From: Piromyces finnis
Lineage: Eukaryota > Neocallimastigomycota > Neocallimastigomycetes > Neocallimastigales > Neocallimastigaceae
Direction: 5' to 3'
Assembly: GCA_002104945.1 (NCBI GenBank)
Contig: MCFH01000016.1
Location: forward strand, 496,001 to 560,000
DNA: 64,000 nt
The number at the start of each line of letters is the position of its first letter. Position 1 is the first letter of the stretch. Shown in pieces: positions 46,001-59,097 of this stretch. The position numbers and the translations under genes were made by a program. A model generated the notes under the pieces. It searched no databases and was not told the DNA's origin. It saw only the letters and a program-made list of their open reading frames with translations.

Positions 46001-47877
46001 TTAATAAAATATTTTTCCTACAGAAACTGAAATACCAATGAGGAATAAATATAAAAATAAATCATTAACTAAAATTTCTATATATAATTTATATTGATTA
46101 ACTAAAGAAATAAATTTATTAAGAATTGGTATTGGTAATAAATCGAGTTGTTTAGATATTCCTTTTTTAATATTGAATGCCTTGATAATATAAAATATAT
46201 TAATAATTACAATAAATATTTAAATATTATCGCTTATAAATTTATTAATTAATAGATATATAAATACTTACATATTGATAACCTATTTGACCTGATAATA
46301 ATGTTATTTCTAATAATACTAAACAACTCCATGGTGTCTTTTTATATTAATAATTATATGTATATGTCGAAAAGTTTATTATTAAAAATAAATTAATATA
46401 TATATAAGTGTTTAAATAATAATTTATGAACTTACCATTCCAAATATTGATTTATTTTGAGACAAAGTGTCCATATTAGCTAATCTATAAAAGAAGTATT
46501 TAATGGTAGAGAAGCTATTTTCTTTAGCATCTTCATGTACTGCAACAAGACTTACATAAATAACAATCATTGAGTAAATATAAATGACAATTGTATGAAT
46601 GAATTTACTTATACTACAATATTGATTATATTTTTCTTCTGCAATTTTTTGTTCTTCACTAGTTTTTTCATCAACATTTAAAAAGTCAAACATTTTACCC
46701 AAAGCTTCAAATGGTTTATCAGAAGTTAATAAGGCATCCATATTGTTTTTAATATCATGTATATTGTTAATTGGTGTAGCATTTGAAAATTGTCCATAAG
46801 ATTGGCCATTATTAGTATTACTTTTATTAAATTCTTCCTTAAGCATTTCTCTAAATAACATTCTAGAAAAATCGTTTGCTTCAGTATTTTTAATATTTGT
46901 ATTAGCTTCAGTATTAACATTTGAATTATTAGTCGATACTTCTTTTGTTTGAACTATTTCAGAATCATATATACCACTATTATTTCTACTAGTAGTTTCA
47001 CTTTTACTATTAATTGAATTTATACTATTTACTGAGTTATTTCTTGATAAATCATTATTATTTATATTTTCTGGTTCATTTAATAATTGTGTATTATTTT
47101 CTTCTTGAATTTTTGTAGCGCTATTGACTATTAAAATTTAAATGAATATAATTAAATATAACAATTAATAAATAATATATAATATCATATAATTAAATAT
47201 GCAATTATATAATTTTTATAACTATTATTTATGATTATTTATGCTTAAATTATAAATAAGAATAATCATAATAAGAAAAATATATGATAGTATTATTAAT
47301 ATTCCTGATATTTACTTGAAGTTTTTGATGGAGTTCTTTCCATTCCATGATGATGGATTGAACGTATGCTAGATTCTCTTGAAAGACTTGAATCGTCTTT
47401 TTCTGAATCATAGTAACTGCTACCTTGTGAATAAGTTTTAGTTATTCTAGAGAGTCTTTCATGGGAAGATTCTAAAATTCTTTTTTTACGTAACTCTCTT
47501 TGACGTTTTAATCTTTCTTCTTTTGAAAGATTTTTTGAAGACTTACGTGTAATAAGTTCAGGTGTTTTTTCAGTATTTTTAGCATTTGTAGAAGATTCAG
47601 AATTAGAAGGTGTTACTTCATTATTAGTTGTATCATTTGATTTTGATGTACCATCAACAGCTGATGTATTTATTGTTGAATTTATTTCTGGAGTTTCAGT
47701 TTTTATTTCTTCGGGAATTGGTGGTTTTTGAGTATTTTCATCTTGATTTTCTTGCATTAAAGTTTCCGCTATTTTATTTTTTTCTGAATCAACAACTAAA
47801 TTCTCTTGAATTTCTTTTTGAATTTCAATAGGATTAATATTTGTTAATTCATTATTTGAAATTTCTGTATTTTCCAT
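46001..47877 (-). CDS. GET2: GET2/CAMLG-like tail-anchored protein receptor
   Basis: Exons 47316..47877, 46436..47127, 46272..46337 and 46001..46180 (minus strand) join in frame to 499 aa. A long polar N-terminal region carries the basic motif ERLKRQRELRKKRILESSHE, then RLSRITK. This resembles the Get3-binding N-terminal segment of GET2/CAMLG, though here it lies about 130 residues in rather than at the extreme N-terminus. Three hydrophobic segments close the protein: FIHTIVIYIYSMIVIYVSLV, TPWSCLVLLEITLLSGQIGY (the TPW motif is typical of the second GET2 helix) and DLFLYLFLIGISVSVG. Role: with GET1 it forms the ER receptor and insertase for tail-anchored proteins delivered by GET3. It is much longer than yeast Get2 (about 285 aa) because of Asn/Ser/Glu-rich inserts. 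Confidence 0.82.
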
Positions 47878-49435
47878 TTTTGAACTTCCTATTTTAAATC
47901 CCTTTAAATAATAATGATAATAAGTATTTAATAATTATATAAACATATAAATCTCAAATTCAAATTAATCTAATATGATATTATTGATTATTTTATTATT
48001 TAATAAATTTATTTATTTATTATAGATAACTTAATACCTTTTTTTTTTTTTTTTTTATAGTCTTAAATTTTTTACAATAATAAATAATTTTAATATTTTA
48101 ATTTATTTTACAAATAAAACCTATGTTTAATATTTATTATTCAAAAATATTATTTTACTTTAGTCAATATATATATTTACATTTGTTTGAGGGAAAAATT
48201 ACTATTCCATTTTTTAATTTATTAATTTTTTTTTTAAAAATATTTTATTAAAAAACTTTTATATACCTTTATTTTGTTTAAATTTAAATAAATCAAATAA
48301 ATAATGATAATATTTTTTTTTATTATATTATTTATTTGGTTTAATGTTTTCTTAACTTTATTTGGGTTTAAGATTATAGAGATTTTTATTTATATGAAAA
48401 AAAAACAATATATATTAATAAAAAAATATATAAAAATACTATATTTTCTATATTTTAATTAAATAAATAAAAAATAATTAATGCTAATTTTTAAATATAA
48501 TTAATAAAAATCTTGATAATTATTATACCAGTAATTCAGTACTACATTTTCAGACTTAGCATAAAAACATACAGTTAATTTATATAATTAATAATAATTC
48601 ATGATCAACCAATCATTTTATGGTTATATGTTTTAATATTCAAGGTATAATAAGCTATAGTAGAAAAAAAATAAATAGTATCCTATAGTAAGAATATTTA
48701 AACTATTTTACTTTTTAAGTAATAAAAATCGAATAAAATATAATTACTTATTATTTTTATTTATTGATATAAAGTAATTATAAAAATCATTTATTTAGTA
48801 TTTATTATTGAATACTATGTGGCTTATATACTTATATCAATATGTAATTATTTTATTTAAATATGGCTTGACTATTGTAAAAAATAATGAATAAATATGA
48901 ATATTTAAACAAAATAATTATTTAAATATTTAATAATTTTAATCAATCATTAAATATTTAAAATTTAAAAAACATATTCCATATATTACTTTATATTGCA
49001 ATATATTAAAAATATTATATATATGTTTTTTTTTTTTTTTTTTTTTTTATTTTTTAAATTTGTCTTTATTCAAATATATATTTTTTTATATAATTATTAA
49101 CAAGATAAAATAAAGGTAAAAGAAGAAAAAAGAAGTTTTTATTATTGAGTTGACAATTATTCTGGATATAATAATATAATCATTAATTTATTTGTTCCAA
49201 ATAATATTAATTTATTACATATTTTGAAATATAATAAAATTGAAAAATTGATTTAACATTAAAATTGATTAATAAAACAACTAACAATAAAAGTCGTTAT
49301 TATCTATTATTATATCATTATTAGTTTAATTAAATGATAAAAATAATTCATTTTATAATATATTTAAAAATAATTATTAATTATTTGTAATAGTAAACTA
49401 AAATTTTGTAAAAATTATATAACATTTAAAGAAAA
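47878..49435. other. AT-rich region between divergent genes
   Basis: Holds the promoters of GET2-like and NOC2. A long T run lies near 49028-49050. No gene seen. Confidence 0.65.
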
Positions 49436-52400
49436 ATGGCAAAGACAAAAAAAAGTACAAAGAGATTTGTTCAAAACAAATTAAAAGGTGAATTAGAAAG
49501 AAGAAAACAATATAAAAAGAAAAAGGAACTTTATGGAGGTGGTAAACCAAAAGGAAAAAAGATTCCAGAGCATTATCAACAAAAAGAGGAAGAGGATAAC
49601 ACTGAAAATTTAATTACTGAAGAAGATGAAGATCTTTGGGATGAAATCCAAAATACTGAAGATAATGAATTAGAAGATGAAGAAGAGGAAGATGATGAAG
49701 AAGAAATGGAAGAAGATGAAGATAATGAATTAGAAGCTGATGAAGAAGAAGAAGAAGATATTAATGAAATTGAAGAACATATGAAACAATTAGAAGATTT
49801 AAAGGAGAAAGATCCTGAATTTTACAAATTTTTACAAGAAAATGATAAAGAATTACTTAATTTTGGTAATGATGAACCAGAAGAACAAGAACAAGAGCCC
49901 GTAAGTTATAATTATCAACTATAAATCATATAAAATACATTTAAATAATTTTGTAATAAAAATTATTTAAATTTGAATATATAGGAAGAAATTCAAGAAG
50001 GTGAAATTGATGAATTAGATGAAGTTCCAAAAGCAAAAATGTTAACTAAATTTATGATTATAAATTGGCAAAAGCAAATTGTTGAAAAGAATTCATTAAA
50101 ATCAGCTAAAAAAATGATTTTAGCTCTTCGTGCAGCAGCAGCTATTGATGAAGAATATGCTGAAGGAAAAGAATTTAGTTATTCTATTGATAATGTTTCA
50201 AGTAATTATTTTTTTTAAAGATATATGATTTATATATAAAAGTAAAAGTATGAATTAAATTAATTTTTCATTAAAATTATTTATCCAATTGATATAAATA
50301 GTTTTTAATAAGCTAGTTTTAACCGCAGTTAAATATATCACTCCTGTATTTAATAATTATCTTGGTTATACTGAAGACAAGTAAATATTATATAGAAAAT
50401 TTAAAATTATTAATTATTTAATTATTTATAAAAAATATTTCATGCTTTTTTAACTATCAATAGTAAACAATTACCATCTCAAAATAAGAAATGGAGCAGA
50501 GTTCAACCATTGGTTAAACATTATTTACAAAATATTATTCGTTTATTAAAACAATTAACTGATCAAAAAATTTTATATTTCGTATGCAAACATTCACAAG
50601 CTTCAATTAAATATTTTGCTTGCTTCCCAAAATTATCTAAGGAATACTTAAAACTTATGTTAAACTTTTGGGCTATTTCAGAAGAAAAAATTAAAATTGT
50701 TTCATTTTTAAATATTAGAAGTCTTGCTTTATGCTCTTCTCAGCTTATGAACATTTCATTAAAGGTAAATTAATGCTAAGATTGATATATAAAAAATATT
50801 ATAAAATATTTTTATTAATAAAAATCAAATTCTAATTACAATTATCTCTTATATATATATTTTAATATTATTATAAATTTAACTAATAATCTAAAATTTG
50901 AAAAATCTATATATTTAATTATTTATTAAATTTAAATTCAGGGTATATATTTAGCATTTGTTCGTAATTGCAAAGCTACTTCCATTCATACATGGACAAT
51001 TATCAATTTTATGATGAATTGTGTTGTTGAATTATATGGTTTAGATTTCGTTGCTTCATATCAAACTGCATTTGTTTATATTCGTCAATTAGCTATTCAA
51101 TTAAGAAATGCTATTATTCTTAAAAAGAAGGAATCATTTAAGATTGTATATAATTGGCAATATGTTCATTGTTTACGTCTTTGGTGTCGTTTAGTCTCAA
51201 CTTATTGTGATTACACAACAGGCACAGATGAATCTGAAAACATCTTATTCTCATTAATTTACCCAATTACTCAAATTACAATAGGAACCATATGGTAAAA
51301 TATTAGTATAACTTGTATATAATTTTTTTATACAAATGATTTTTATTAATTATTATAATAATAATTTTATTTTTTATTAATAAAATTTATTATAAAGTCT
51401 TGTTCCAACAGCTCGTTTCTTCCCTCTTCGTTTCCACTGTATTAGAGCATTATTAGAAGTTAATGAAAAGACTGGAACTTATATTCCACTTGCTCCATAT
51501 TTATTTGAAGTAATTAAATTAATAATTTTTGTATATTTTAATTAATATATAGTTATATTAAATAAATATATCTTCTGCTTGAATTATTATTTTAAAATAA
51601 ATATTTAATAGGTTTTAAATTCATCAGAAATTCAACAAAAAGCTAAAGCTTCTACTTTAAAAGCCTTTGATTTTAGATTTAATATTAAGACCAACAAGTC
51701 ATACCTTCACACTCGTATTTACCAAGTAAATATCTAAATTCAAAAATATTATTTATATTTAAATGTATGGTCGAGAAATTTTAACGTATAGTTTGACATA
51801 TTTAAATAAAATAGGATGGTTTAGCTGAAGAAACTTTATCATTATTATTATGTTTTTATGCTCAAAGTTCAAATTCTATTGCTTTTCCAGAATTAGCTAT
51901 TCCAGCTCAAATTCAAGTAAATTTTTATTTTATATTTGAATTATAAATAACATATTTAAAATATTTAATATAAGGAAAACGAAACTTGTTGCTCTAATAT
52001 TTAATTCATTTAATTATAATTATAAAAAATAATAGTTAAAACGTTTTATTAAAAAATTAAAGAACATTAAAATTAATAAACAAGTTCAACAATTATTAGA
52101 AAAAATAAATCAAACATCTAAATTTATTGAATCTCAACGTTCAGCCGTTGATTTCAGTCCAAGTGAAAAAGAAAAAGTTGTATGTATAAACAATGTTATT
52201 TTTTTTTTTAAAAGTTAAGTGAATTATAATTAATCATAATAATAAATAATATTAATTCTCACTATTTCTGTATATGTAAAGATGGCTTTTGAAAGAGGTA
52301 TTAAGGCAAATGAAACTCCTATAGGAAAATATTATACTTCTATTAAGAAAATTCAAGAAAGAAAAGAACAAGATGTTGCTAATATGAACGAATCAAAGGT

Positions 52401-52682
52401 AATAAATAAGTTATAAATAAATTTTTAATCGTATTATGTTATTTATATATATTTGTTGCTAATGTATTTTATTAGGGTCTTCCAAATACTACTAATAAAA
52501 AGAATAAAAATAAGAACAAAAATAAGAAGCAAGCTATTGAAGAAGAAAAGAGTGAAGCTGAAGAAATGGAAAATGAAGATGAAGAAATTAGCAATGAAGT
52601 TAATGATTCAGACTTTGATGATATGGATGAAGATAATGATATGGATATTGTTGAAGACTTTGTATTATCTGATGATGAATAG
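49436..52682 (+). CDS. NOC2: Nucleolar complex protein 2 (NOC2)
   Basis: Eleven exons: 49436..49900, 49985..50201, 50302..50380, 50464..50764, 50942..51294, 51398..51509, 51612..51725, 51815..51916, 52036..52179, 52282..52398, 52476..52682, giving 736 aa. MAKTKKSTKRFVQNKLKGEL is basic and is followed by a very acidic Glu/Asp tract. The conserved NOC2 core then follows: IFNKLVLTAVKYITPVFNNY, FVRNCKATSIHTWTIINFMM, NCVVELYGLDFVASYQTAFV, NWQYVHCLRLWCRLVSTYCD, YPITQITIGTICLVPTARFF and PLRFHCIRALLEVNEKTGTY. A Lys-rich then acidic tail ends the protein. NOC2 works with NOC1/NOC3 in maturation and export of pre-60S particles from the nucleolus. Confidence 0.95.
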
Positions 52683-53594
52683 ATAAAATTTAATGAATAT
52701 AAAAATATCAATAGCAATAAATAATTTATCATCATCATATATTTTGAATTTGAATAATAATAATATATTTTATAAAAGTTAAAAATTATAAATAGGAAAA
52801 CTGAAAATTTTATAATTTTAGCATTTAAAAAGTATATTTATTTTATGTTATTTTTTCTTAATTTAATAATCAATTTAGAATTTCAAAAATTTATATATAA
52901 ATTATTTTTTTAGAGTTTTATTTAATTACTATATAAACAATTTTTTATTGTATTAAAATAACATAATAGAAAAAATAAAAAATAAAAAAAAAATTATTAA
53001 ATTTAATTATATAAAATCATTTGAAAAAAATTAATAATATTTATTAAATATAAAAAAGATTATTAATAATATAACAATCTATTAAATAATTATCCATTTA
53101 TTATATATTATATATATTTTTAATTTGTTAAGATTCTAAAAATCATTTATTATGATTGGATAAAATGAATAATTTGGTAATAATATATAACAAATAATTT
53201 AATAAAATATTTTTAGACTTTCTCTTTGAATTTTTATTGTGGTTAGATTTCAATATTAAGGTATGAATATGTTATTTTAAGTTAATTTGGTGGTTATTGT
53301 CGTCCACCATTTAACAGTAGAAATTGGTTGATTTAACCATATCTATCATTTAAGTAAATGATAAATGATGGATTGGACAATAATCCCAATAATATAATAT
53401 ATTTAATAAAGATGAGAGTGTTAAATTTATATTTAAAGAAGTAATATAATATAAAGGCTTATTGACTCGTATCTTATGTTTTATATATTATTACAATATA
53501 AATATAAAGTTACGACACTCGTATGGCCGTCACTTGTTTACTAACATTATATTTTTACTATAAAATAAAACAAAAATAGATTCAGTGAATCAAC
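52683..53594. promoter_or_regulatory. Upstream region of RPS15A with hairpins and a repeated octamer
   Basis: The first 500 bp are plain AT-rich 3' flank of NOC2. At 53282-53363 three inverted repeats follow one another: TGGTGG/CCACCA (53288-53309), TGGTT/AACCA, and TATCATTTAAGTAAATGATA (53344-53363). The octamer ACTCGTAT occurs at 53465-53472 and 53517-53524, about 130 and 80 bp before the start codon. These are candidate promoter elements for a strongly expressed ribosomal-protein gene; no factor is assigned. Confidence 0.45.
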
Positions 53595-54216
53595 ATGGTC
53601 AGAATCTCCGTCTTAGCTGATTGCCTTAAGTCCATTGTCAACGCCGAAAAGGTTGGTAAGAGACAAGTTATGGTCCGCCCATCCTCCAAGGTTATTGTCA
53701 AGTTCCTTTCAGTTATGCAAAAGCATGGTATGTATAATCAAATAATTAACAATATACTTAATTTTCGAAGTAATAACTGGATGGAGTTCTTAATAATTGT
53801 GGACTTTGTTTTTTAATGCTTCGATAAAATAATTTTTTAAAGTTTACTTGTAGTAAAGTTTATATAAATGAACTTTATTCTCATTCATTAAATCACATAA
53901 ATAACATAATTAAATTAAACATGATTACTAAATTATTTTTAATCATTAAATAATAGGTTACATTGGTGAATTTGAAATCATTGATGACCACCGTTCTGGT
54001 AAGATTGTTATCCAACTTAACGGTCGTCTTAACAAGTGTGGTGTTATCTCCCCAAGATTCAACGTTAAGTTAAATGATTTCGAAAAATGGATTAACGATC
54101 TTCTCCCATCCCGTCAATTCGGTTACATCGTTCTTACCACTTCTGCTGGTATCATGGATCATGAAGAAGCCAGAAGAAAGAAGACTGGTGGTAAGATCCT
54201 TGGTTTCTTCTACTAG
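53595..54216 (+). CDS. RPS15A: 40S ribosomal protein S15a (uS8)
   Basis: Exons 53595..53727 and 53957..54216 give 130 aa, the family's normal length. Diagnostic sequence: [118 protein letters not shown]. It binds 18S rRNA in the small subunit (yeast RPS22). Codons are strongly biased to preferred C/G endings, as in RPL18. The single intron is a phase 1 GTATGT..AATAG intron. Confidence 0.97.
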
Positions 54217-54597
54217 ATTGATTGTTTAAAGTTACAATTAAACGACAATTTAAATTAAATAAACACAATTAAAAATTAAAAAAATAATAAATTTTATTTT
54301 GTTTATACTTTTTGTGTGTATTTATTAAAAATTAAGATAATTTCTAATGTGTGTTAATAAAATAAGTTTTTTAGAATAAGTGATTAATGAAAAATGAATT
54401 TGAATTTTTAGAGTAAAATGTGTTAATATTCTTTTTATTTAGAAAATATAATAATAGATTATTTTTAAAAATTTAGTTAATTTTATTTTATTCAATTAAT
54501 AAAGTAATAAGTTGTTTTTATTTATTATTACAAATTTATTTCTAAAAGGTCAGTTTTTAATATATATTCTTTATGATATCTATTACTTTGTTAAAGT
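54217..54597. other. Spacer between convergent RPS15A and CHERP-like genes
   Basis: AT-rich, no gene seen. Confidence 0.6.
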
Positions 54598-57500
54598 TTA
54601 AAATGGACAGTCTCTGGCAATATGTCCATGCTTTCATAATGAAAAGAGAATAATAATATATTTTAAATAATATTAATAATATTAATTTAGGATAAGAATT
54701 TCAATGTTAAAAGCAATAATTTTATAATTTTATTTTTTACCTTTCCACAGCGGAAACATCCAACAGACTCTCTACGTCTTCTACCTCCAGGATCTCTGGA
54801 ATAAGTATAACTTTTACTTTTACGATATTCTTCAAATTTATCATCAGAAAGACCTGATAGTCCTCCTGAAGTAGCTATAGTTGGTGTTGTTGAATTTATA
54901 CCAATTCCCATATATTTATTTTCAAGGGTGCGAACTTCTCCACCTTTAACTGGTTCTACAATACCCTTTTCTTCTTTACCTAAACCTGTACCTGACCAAC
55001 CTAATTATTTTAATTTTTTTTTTTTTTTTTAAAAAAAGAAATAATAGTAATTGTACATTAATTTATACATTAATAATAGTTGAATGAAAGTTTATCCTTT
55101 CTAATAAATTATTTACCCAATTTCTTCATCATTTGGAAACCAATATTATTTTTATCAAGACCTCCTGAAATTTCAGTTGGTGTTGGTTGTGGTTGTGCAC
55201 CTAATCCAGCACCTCCAGAATTCATCATAAAGTTATTTGCTTGATTCATTGAAAGTGGGAATCCGTCTTCATCTTCAGAATCTCTATAATTCCTACTTCT
55301 ACTTCTACTACGGCTTCTGCTGTTACTGCTGTTGCTTCTACTACTACTATAACTGCTACTACGACTTCTACTTCTACTCTTGCTTCTTCTACCTCTTGAG
55401 TAGCTTCTGTCGCTACTATAACTTCTTTTACTACTACTATGATGTGATTTTGATGTACTATGCTTACTATGGTGTCTTGACCTTGATCTGGATCTGGATC
55501 TAGATCTAGATCTTGATGTACTTTTATTACGGCTTTTGTGAGAATGATGATCTCTTCTACTTCTACTTCTGCTTCTACTTCTGCTTCTACTCTTACTTCG
55601 ACTATAACTTCTGCTTCTTCCACGACTACGACTACGACTACGACTTCTAGAACGAGAACGAGGATGGTAACGCTCTTCTTTTTTCTTCTTTTCCTCTTCT
55701 TTTTGCTTCTTTCTTTCATCATACAAAAAGTCTAAATAACCTTTTTCCCAACCTTCTTTTTCAAATATGATTTTCTTTTTTGTTGTTTTGTTATTATTGG
55801 ATGTTACATTTTCAGTTGAATTTGATTTTATTTCATTTCCATCTTTATCTAATAATTCTTTTTGTTCTTCTAACCCTGTATAAAATTCATCAATAGCTTT
55901 TAATAATTCAGAAGTTGGTTGTTTACATTGGTATGGTGCTGTTATTTGTTCAACTTTTATTGGTGTATATGGACTTTCATTCTGAATAGTATTAAAAAAT
56001 ATATTTTATGATTAGTATTTGAAGTTTATATCTAATTTCCATATATCTAAAAATTTTATTATATAATTAATTATTACCCATCCACATAATACACTTAATC
56101 CAGCTGGTAATTCATAATACTTTTTATTAACAGGTGGGTTTATTTGTTGTTGAACCATTGGTGGAGGTTGTATCATTTGAGGTGGTGGAATCATTATATT
56201 GTTAGGTGGTGGTGGTCCATTCATTCCAGGTCCTGGTGGCCCGTTCATTGGTGGAGGAATCATTGGTTGTTGCGAGACCATACCATTTTTTAAAGCATTA
56301 ATAAATCCCATTTCGAAATAGTTTTTGCTTTCCCAAATTGATATAATCTTTTATATGTTATTATAAATTTATTATTAATAAGTGAAAATATGATTTATTA
56401 AAAATATTTATTTCGGATTTTAAATATCAAGATATAAAGAATATATACTTGATTTGTTTTCTAGTTGATGTTTTTATATTTTAATAATTTTAATTAACTT
56501 TTGCTATTTTTATTCTTATTATTTACCTTATATAAGCTGTCTATTTCTTCTTTTGTTAGTATCATTGAATGATATATCATATTAAATAATGGTATTAAGA
56601 AATGACACATTTGTTGTTTAACCCATGATTTATTTCGATCATCGCTATAAGTAGGAAATAAATAAAATAATAAATAAAAATAGAAATAATTTATTTTAAA
56701 AAAACAATTTATTTTTTAAATTTAATTATTATATATCTTATTTTTTATCTACCTATGAAATAAAACATCATTAATTAAATATGTTATATGAAGTTTTTCT
56801 TTGAAATTTCTCTTAGATTGAGTGTATGCGATTAATAATGGTCCTAATTGATCAATAAAAAGTGTTGTGTTACAATGATCAAATACCCAATTTGTTCCTT
56901 TCTAATATATTAATGTATAATAATTGCGTTAATTATAATTCGACTTAATAAAATTGTTATGGGATAATATTTATTTATTTTTTCTTTTTTTTAGTGTTAT
57001 AATAAAATTTTCAAACATTTACTTTAATATTTGCTAGTGAACAATCTTTAGTTATTAATTCTAATAATTCAATAAATTCATTTCCATTGATATTTGTAAA
57101 ACTATTAAAACGTTCCAGTACCATTCCTACTGAATTTTGTTGAGGATTCATTTGTGACATTTGTTGATTTGTTGGAGGCATAAAATTATTTGAATTGGGT
57201 GGTGGCATATATATCATATTTGGTCCTTGATTAAATTGGTTCACTAATATTGAAAAAAAATAATATATTAAAAATTTGTTATATAATATAATATCATAAA
57301 TATATTATTTGTATATCTTTATTATATTTCTTTTATTACAGAAATATTAAGAAACATTTGATATATTTTTCATTTATTTATTTTTTTCCTCTTATAAAAA
57401 AAAAAAAAACGGATCATTCATTATATTATAAATTTGAAATTTATAAATTTCAAATTGATTTATTAATTCTATTAATGCTATTTTGAATATAATCAAATTT

Positions 57501-57894
57501 AATAAGAATTTCTTTCTTTAATTTCATTATTTTATCATTATTAAATTATTTATTTGTAAATATTTCTACTTCATCTTTCGAATGAAAAGCTGTTTATTTT
57601 TCATTTTTCATTTTAACAATTAATATTATTTTATAATTTCATTTTAAAATGTTCAATATTTATGATACTTTTTAAGAAATTATATAATGTTATTGAAATA
57701 GTTTAATTACTTTTCATAAAATTCATTGGTGGTTGCATGGTCATTCCTGGAGGTGGTGTCATATTTTGCATCATGTTTTGCACATTTTGCATATTTTGCA
57801 TGCTCTGTATATTTTGAATATTTTGCATAGGCATATTATTAGAACCATTGTTTCCATTACCATTACCGTTATGCCAAGGTGCTGCAAAAGCCAT
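54598..57894 (-). CDS. CHERP-like splicing factor: CID, Pro-rich, RS, G-patch, zinc knuckle
   Basis: Exons (minus strand) 57711..57894, 57023..57243, 56753..56901, 56527..56644, 56078..56347, 55117..55981, 54741..55000 and 54598..54630 join in frame to 699 aa. Order of parts: a Met/Asn/Gln-rich start (MAFAAPWHNG); a CID-like helical domain (FIELLELITKDCSLANIK, KGTNWVFDHCNTTLFIDQLG, QMCHFLIPLFNMIYHSMILT, IISIWESKNYF); a proline-rich stretch (MIPPPQMIQPPPMVQQQ); a linker with EFYTGLEEQKELLDKDG; a long Arg/Ser domain; a G-patch (NNIGFQMMKKLGWSGTGLGK); and a last tiny exon completing a C-x2-C-x4-H-x4-C knuckle, CFRCGKHGHIARDC. CID plus RS plus G-patch is the layout of CHERP, a U2 snRNP-associated protein. 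The N-terminal SURP domain of animal CHERP is not seen. Probable role: pre-mRNA splicing. Confidence 0.85.
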
Positions 57895-58707
57895 TTTATT
57901 TTAAATTATTTATATCAAAAGATTGACTTTTTTACAGTATCTTGAAATCCCTTTTCTATAATATTACATATAAATAGTATATTTTTAATTATTTTTAATT
58001 ATTATGTTTTTTATGTACTATGTTTAATTAAAAAATTAATGAATGTGAAATGTATGTAAATAAATGTAAATTAATGTATTAATGTAGTAGTTAATATTAA
58101 ATATTAAAGATAATCAAATTAAAAATTGGTATTTACAGAATTTTTTTAATATTGGAAAAATTTAAATAAGAATAGAATAAAATTAATTAAAGAAAAATCA
58201 TCTTTGTAAATATTAAATTTATTTATAGTTGTAAATAAGTAATTAAAAAAAACTTCATTAATTCTTCTATAGTTTTTTTTCTTTTTCTTTTTTCTTTTCT
58301 TTTTCTTTTATTATCCTAATAATATATAAACTTTTCATATATCATTGATTTGTATAAAAATCATTATATTTTAACATAACGTTTATATTTTTAAACTTCA
58401 AAGTTATTTTTTTTTAATAAATTAATTTTAAACATTTAATATTTTTAAAAGAATTTGATAATTACTTAAAAAGTAAGTTAATTTAAATCAGTATATTTCA
58501 TTATTAATATAATAATAACAATATTTATTTAAAGGCAAACAATAAATAAAGCAAATATTTTTATATGTTAATATGTAAATAATTATTTTTATTAATTAAT
58601 TTTTTTTTTAAATAGCTTTTTTTTTTTTTTTTTTTTTAGTATTTTTTAAAAAGTATTAGTATAAATTAATTTCATATAAACCTTTTTTTTACTTTTCAAA
58701 TAAGAAA
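57895..58707. other. Region between divergent genes
   Basis: AT-rich promoter region for the CHERP-like gene and the 58708 gene, with T runs (58618-58639) directly before the latter. No gene seen. Confidence 0.6.
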
Positions 58708-59097
58708 ATGGAAAGCTTAGGTCAAAAATATTTAGAATTAAAAAACATTAAAGGACAATATACTGGCGGCGAATACAATGAAGTCGTTGATTCTGAATCA
58801 GGTGAAAAATATATGGTTATGAATGAGCTTTTACAAGAATTAGGTAAAGCAGGTACTTCTGTAGAAAGACTTTGTACTTTAATGGGTCCACCAGACACTA
58901 TGAGTCCAATCCTTCCAGGAGCTGTTGATGCTCCAACAGTTCCTTTAATGCCAGGTATTGCTCTTCCAGCTGGTGCTATTCAAACTGAACCAGCAGTCTA
59001 TATGATTTATTCATGGAGAGGAATGCATGATTATATTTGGTTCAAATTAAATAGTGACGAATCTGAAGTTGTTGAAGGTGGTTGGAAGAACAATTAA
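58708..59097 (+). CDS. Small protein of unknown function, 129 aa
   Basis: Intronless. It starts MESLGQKYLELKNIKGQYTG after an A-rich leader. The middle has ERLCTLMGPPDTMSP and a Pro/Val/Ala-rich loop (LPGAVDAPTVPLMPGIALPA). The end has AVYMIYSWRGMHDYIWFKLN, then DESEVVEGGWKNN. The pattern helix - GxPD turn - loop - YxWRGxxDYxxF strand - W strand vaguely recalls BamE/SmpA-like folds, but this is only pattern matching. No signal peptide or membrane segment is seen. Use of frequent codons and the compact, non-repetitive sequence suggest a real, well-expressed gene. I do not recognise the family. Confidence 0.78.
   Translation: MESLGQKYLELKNIKGQYTGGEYNEVVDSESGEKYMVMNELLQELGKAGTSVERLCTLMGPPDTMSPILPGAVDAPTVPLMPGIALPAGAIQTEPAVYMIYSWRGMHDYIWFKLNSDESEVVEGGWKNN

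Noticed and set aside
55237-55735. Several frames over the Arg/Ser region (Tyr/Cys-rich plus strand, Val/Glu-rich minus strand, Ser/Thr-rich plus strand)
   Set aside because: Shadows of the Arg/Ser-coding exon of the CHERP-like gene.
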